Shown here one piece after another: positions 61,133-64,000 of a stretch of DNA of 64,000 nt. The stretch spans positions 43,704,557 to 43,768,556 of the forward strand of contig OY997594.1 of assembly GCA_963921825.1 (NCBI GenBank). The letters run 5' to 3'. This DNA is from Erodium maritimum (taxonomy: Eukaryota > Streptophyta > Magnoliopsida > Geraniales > Geraniaceae). Position numbers and translations under genes: made by a program. The notes beneath the pieces were generated by a model. The model worked only from the letters and a program-made list of their open reading frames with translations. It ran no database searches and had not been told where the DNA came from. Positions within the stretch are counted from its first letter, which is position 1. Every line of letters begins with the position of its first letter.

Positions 61133-64000
61133 TGTAATAACCACTCCCGGTCAACGCCAGTCAAACCTGCGAAAAACAGGAAAATTTAAAAAATTTCAGA
61201 CTGACACTTAATTGAACCTAAAATGACCCCGAGTGTCATACCGGACTTAAGTTGACCCCGTTATCGACCAAAGTGAGTTCCTGGGGACTCAGGGCAACTT
61301 TCTGATCAATTTGGGAAATGTTGACTTTTCGTTGGAAAAGTCAACCGAGCGACGTTTTGGTCCATTCGAGGACTGTTTTGGATCCAAAAAGCTTAGCCGT
61401 CGTCGCAGCGGTCTTAGTTGAGCCGTTTCCTTGTAGCCCATCAAGTTTCGTAATTTCTTGGGAAAAGTGCCCGTTCGGGGCCCGAAACGTCTGATTTTCG
61501 CGAATCTGATTGGAAAATATCTAGTAGATATTTTCCAAAATGTGTGGGACCCACCTTGTCACTTGTCCAACAAGTGGTGGTGTTAGTTTTGGGGGGGAAA
61601 TGAGTGGTGAAGCCTATAGGTGGCCGGCCACACATTAGAAAAAGAAAAAAAAAGGAAAGTGAGTTAGTTGTTTTAGAAAGAGAAAGAAGAGAGAAGAAAG
61701 GGAGAGAAGGAGAAGAAGAGAAGAGAGAAAGCTAGGGTTTGGGCACTATTCACGTCATATCCAACCCTTGGATCATCTCAAGGCAAGAAGGAAACGACTT
61801 CCCCTCATCCTCCTCTACGGTTTGTACTAAACTGATCGTCGTTTTGTTAATTTTTGAAAGCTAGGGTTTGGGTGAAACTATTAGTTTAAGGTGGTTTTGA
61901 TGTTGGGGTAATTGTTGGAGACGTTTTGGAGGTGTTGGAGGGGAAAGATGACGTTTTCCGGTGACCGGAGGCTCGGGAGGAGCTCCGGCCACCGTGGGTG
62001 GTGGCCGGCTGGCCATGGGGTGGCTGGCCGGAGTTGGGACCAGCCACCACCATGGTGGCCGAGCCCCATTGAAACCCTAGGGCCCACGGCCAAGTGGGCC
62101 GGATGGGGCCCACGTGCTATGGTGATCGGGTTTAGGGTTCGGGTGGTTTAAAACGTTCCCCGGACCATTTATCCTTAACCGAATCGAAATTTGGAATTAA
62201 ATTGGAAAGGTTGTAATTAACGTGTTTTAGAAACTTTAAACGTTAATTAATTGACTCGGAAGTCGGAATTCGATCCCGTCAAGTGCTTTGGGATCCTTGA
62301 ATTATTCTAAGACCGTAGAATCGAAAACGGGAATTTTTGGAGCCCCGGAAGGGCATTTACAAAACCCGGGCAGATTCGCCATGTCGGGCGAATCGGGCCT
62401 TTACGGGTCCTTTATCGACAATGTCGAGTAATTGGGAAGTTTGAGAGTGATCGACATTGTCGGGGTTAAGTTTGGGCATCAAGTTTAATGATTTTCAGTT
62501 TATTCCTGCGAGTTGTTAAGTGCCTTTAAATTGTGTTCTTTTAGATCGTGCCACGGACCGAGGCAAGGGAAAGCTGGGTGAGTGACTGAGATCATCACCG
62601 GAGCTCGTTGGTTGGCTTTTGGGAGAACACGCACGAGGTAGGGAAAAGTAGCCGGATCTCGGCCCTAACTAGGGAAAGTTAACAGTAGAATTGCATGTGA
62701 CACCGGGGTGTCTTGGGTTAAGTAGGTTTATCGAATATTAGAAAGGCATGATACGGGAATGTAGCTATTATTAGACAAGCATGTGATACTTAGTAGTGTC
62801 GTAGGAACAGAGAACTTAGCGTTATTAGAATTACTGGAGGCATATGACCATGCCCGAAGGTTGATTGCGAACTTATCGAGATTAGGAGTACTGGAGGCAT
62901 ACGACCATGCCCGGAGGTTGATTGTGAAACTGTTGATATTAGGACTGTGGGAGGCATTGGTTATGCCGGAGGTTGACTGTGTTGTTTTGTGTCTTTGGTG
63001 GCCTTGAGGGCCCGTGTATTATTGTTGAGTTTTGGGTGGCCATGAGTGCCCGTTGGGTTGTTGAACCCGTGTCTTTACCTTTGGTGTTTTGGGTGGCCAT
63101 GAGTGCTCGTGGGGTTGTTGAACCCGTGTCTTTACTGTTGGTGGTTTGAGTGGCCGTCAATGCCCGTGGGGTTGTTGAACCCGTGTCCTTACCTTTGGTG
63201 TTCTGGGAGGCCGTGAGTGCCTGTGGGACTGTTGAGTCCGTGTTTTACTGTTGGTGTATCTTGGGAGGCCGTGAGTGCCTATGAGGCTGTTGAGTCCGTG
63301 TTTTACTATTGGTGTCTTGGTGGCCATGAGTGCCTGTGGGTGTTGAACCTGTGTTATTACTGGTTGTTGAACTTGCTTGTGATTGTGATTGTGATTGTGA
63401 TTGTGGTTACCTGAGGTTGGGGGCCCGCTTCATGAAACGGGGGTCCACGAGCACACGCGTCTGCATGTTCAGACGGGGTAGGGGACCCGCCTGTCAATAA
63501 AGCGGTCCTGGCTGCGCGTGTGTGGTTTGGGTTTGTGAGCATTCTTTGGCTGGCTTACGAGTTAGAGTCTCGGTAAGTTGCAAGCATTCTTCGGCTGGCT
63601 TACGAGTTAGAGTCTCGGTAAGTTGCAAGCATTCTTGGGCTGGCCTGACCGAGTTAGAGTCTCGGGAGGTTGCAAGCGTTCTTGGCACTGAGCAGTTGGC
63701 AGCTGGTATGCGATCCTTTGTGATCTTCTTTGGTGTGCGATCCTTTGTGATCTTGGTTGGTGTTGCGTATTTATCTGTCGTGTCTTTGGTGGAGGTCGTC
63801 AATGGTGGTGTCGGGTCTACTTTACGTGCCAGGGTGTTGAGTTGGTCAAGGAAGGTAACTGTGGGTGTGTGTTCAGTCGGGGTACTTGGGTTGGGGATGG
63901 TGTTCCCCGGTGTTGAGTTCGTGTTGGTGTTACCGGCAGTTTCTGCTAATTATGCCGTAGTCAGTCTGTTATCCGTGGTGGTGAGCGAACGCTCACCCCT
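61133..64000 (+). mobile_element. LTR-T LTR, 5' part, running off the window
   Basis: Starts TGTAATAACCACTCCCGG after ATTTT (61128-61132, the presumed left target duplication). It holds the GC-rich zone (61960-62110), TTTTAGATCGTGCC (about 62541-62554), ACGAGGTAGGG (about 62634-62644) and tandem zones at 62680-63700. It ends at the window edge in the middle of the conserved hairpin GTGAGCGAACGCTCACC. Whether it is a solo LTR or the 5' LTR of a whole element cannot be told. Confidence 0.92.
62780..63700. repeat. tandem arrays in terminal LTR
   Basis: Arrays of GGAGGCATATGACCATGCCC (about 3 units), GGTGGCCATGAGTGCCCGT / GTTGTTGAACCCGTG (about 6 units), GATTGTGATTGTGATT, and GGCTGGCTTACGAGTTAGAG (about 3 units). 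These are the reverse complements of the arrays in the minus-oriented copies. Confidence 0.8.

Noticed and set aside
61133-64000. Pairing the LTR at the right edge with the fragment at the left edge as one giant element
   Set aside because: The left-edge fragments are LTR ends whose neighbours do not look like an internal region facing this LTR, and the region between holds many independently flanked elements. There is no evidence for such a pair.

Overview
This 64-kb window is plant nuclear DNA made almost entirely of nested transposable elements. I see no host gene that I would defend, and no tRNA, rRNA or CRISPR array. The assignment to a flowering plant rests on the element types: a Ty3/Gypsy chromovirus of Tekay/Del type with very long LTRs and initiator-Met tRNA priming, several Ty1/Copia elements, a plant-type L1 LINE with an RRM in ORF1, an En/Spm (CACTA) transposon with a TNP2 transposase, and (TA)n-targeting foldback MITEs. 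The species cannot be told from the sequence.

The dominant signal is one Tekay-like LTR family, called LTR-T here. Its LTRs are 2.0-3.4 kb, begin TGTAA(T/G)(A/G)ACC and end GGGGCGTGACA. Ten pieces lie in the window. One element keeps both LTRs (10291-24210, minus strand). Five are solo LTRs with 5-bp target duplications that I could read directly: 4413-6384 AGACA, 16533-19930 GGTGC, 25304-28222 ATTCT, 32702-35705 TTTCT, 51770-55095 ATACT. One more solo LTR sits inside the L1 (40636-43454) and has lost its 5' tip. The rest are cut by the window edges (1-87, 88-703, 61133-64000).

Layout. 1-703: an LTR-T inserted in another LTR-T. 704-3660: AT-rich DNA around a GC-rich, minus-strand, L1-ORF1-like stretch. 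3660-7200: minus-strand Copia fossil split by a solo LTR. 7690-8103: 3' end of a plus-strand Copia, followed by its 3' LTR, which starts at 8104 and probably ends at 28674. That LTR was split by an inverted-repeat element (9348-10272), the two-LTR Tekay element (which itself holds a solo LTR in gag), a foldback MITE (24267-25175) and a solo LTR. 28675-30593 and 50630-51050: another minus-strand Copia fossil. Inside it lies a plus-strand Copia (30594-50629) carrying a foldback MITE that holds a solo LTR, and a nearly full-length L1 that holds another solo LTR. 51100-58280: a minus-strand CACTA element split by a solo LTR. 58293-59460: a one-armed foldback fused to a second L1 copy. 59760-61030: a plus-strand, intron-containing TNPA/Transposase_24-like gene remnant. 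61133-64000: the start of another LTR-T.

The most interesting observations are these. (1) LTR-T copies share a conserved non-coding layout that looks like two introns within the LTR, with a conserved hairpin just before the second acceptor-like site. (2) The plus-strand Copia is flanked by a direct repeat of about 205 bp of its target, whose divergence (about 8%) matches that of its LTRs (about 7%). (3) One solo LTR is a mosaic whose 5' half is unlike the rest of the family. (4) A 48-bp minisatellite in one LTR alternates between two variants, giving a 96-bp higher-order unit. All percentages are by-eye counts over short stretches.
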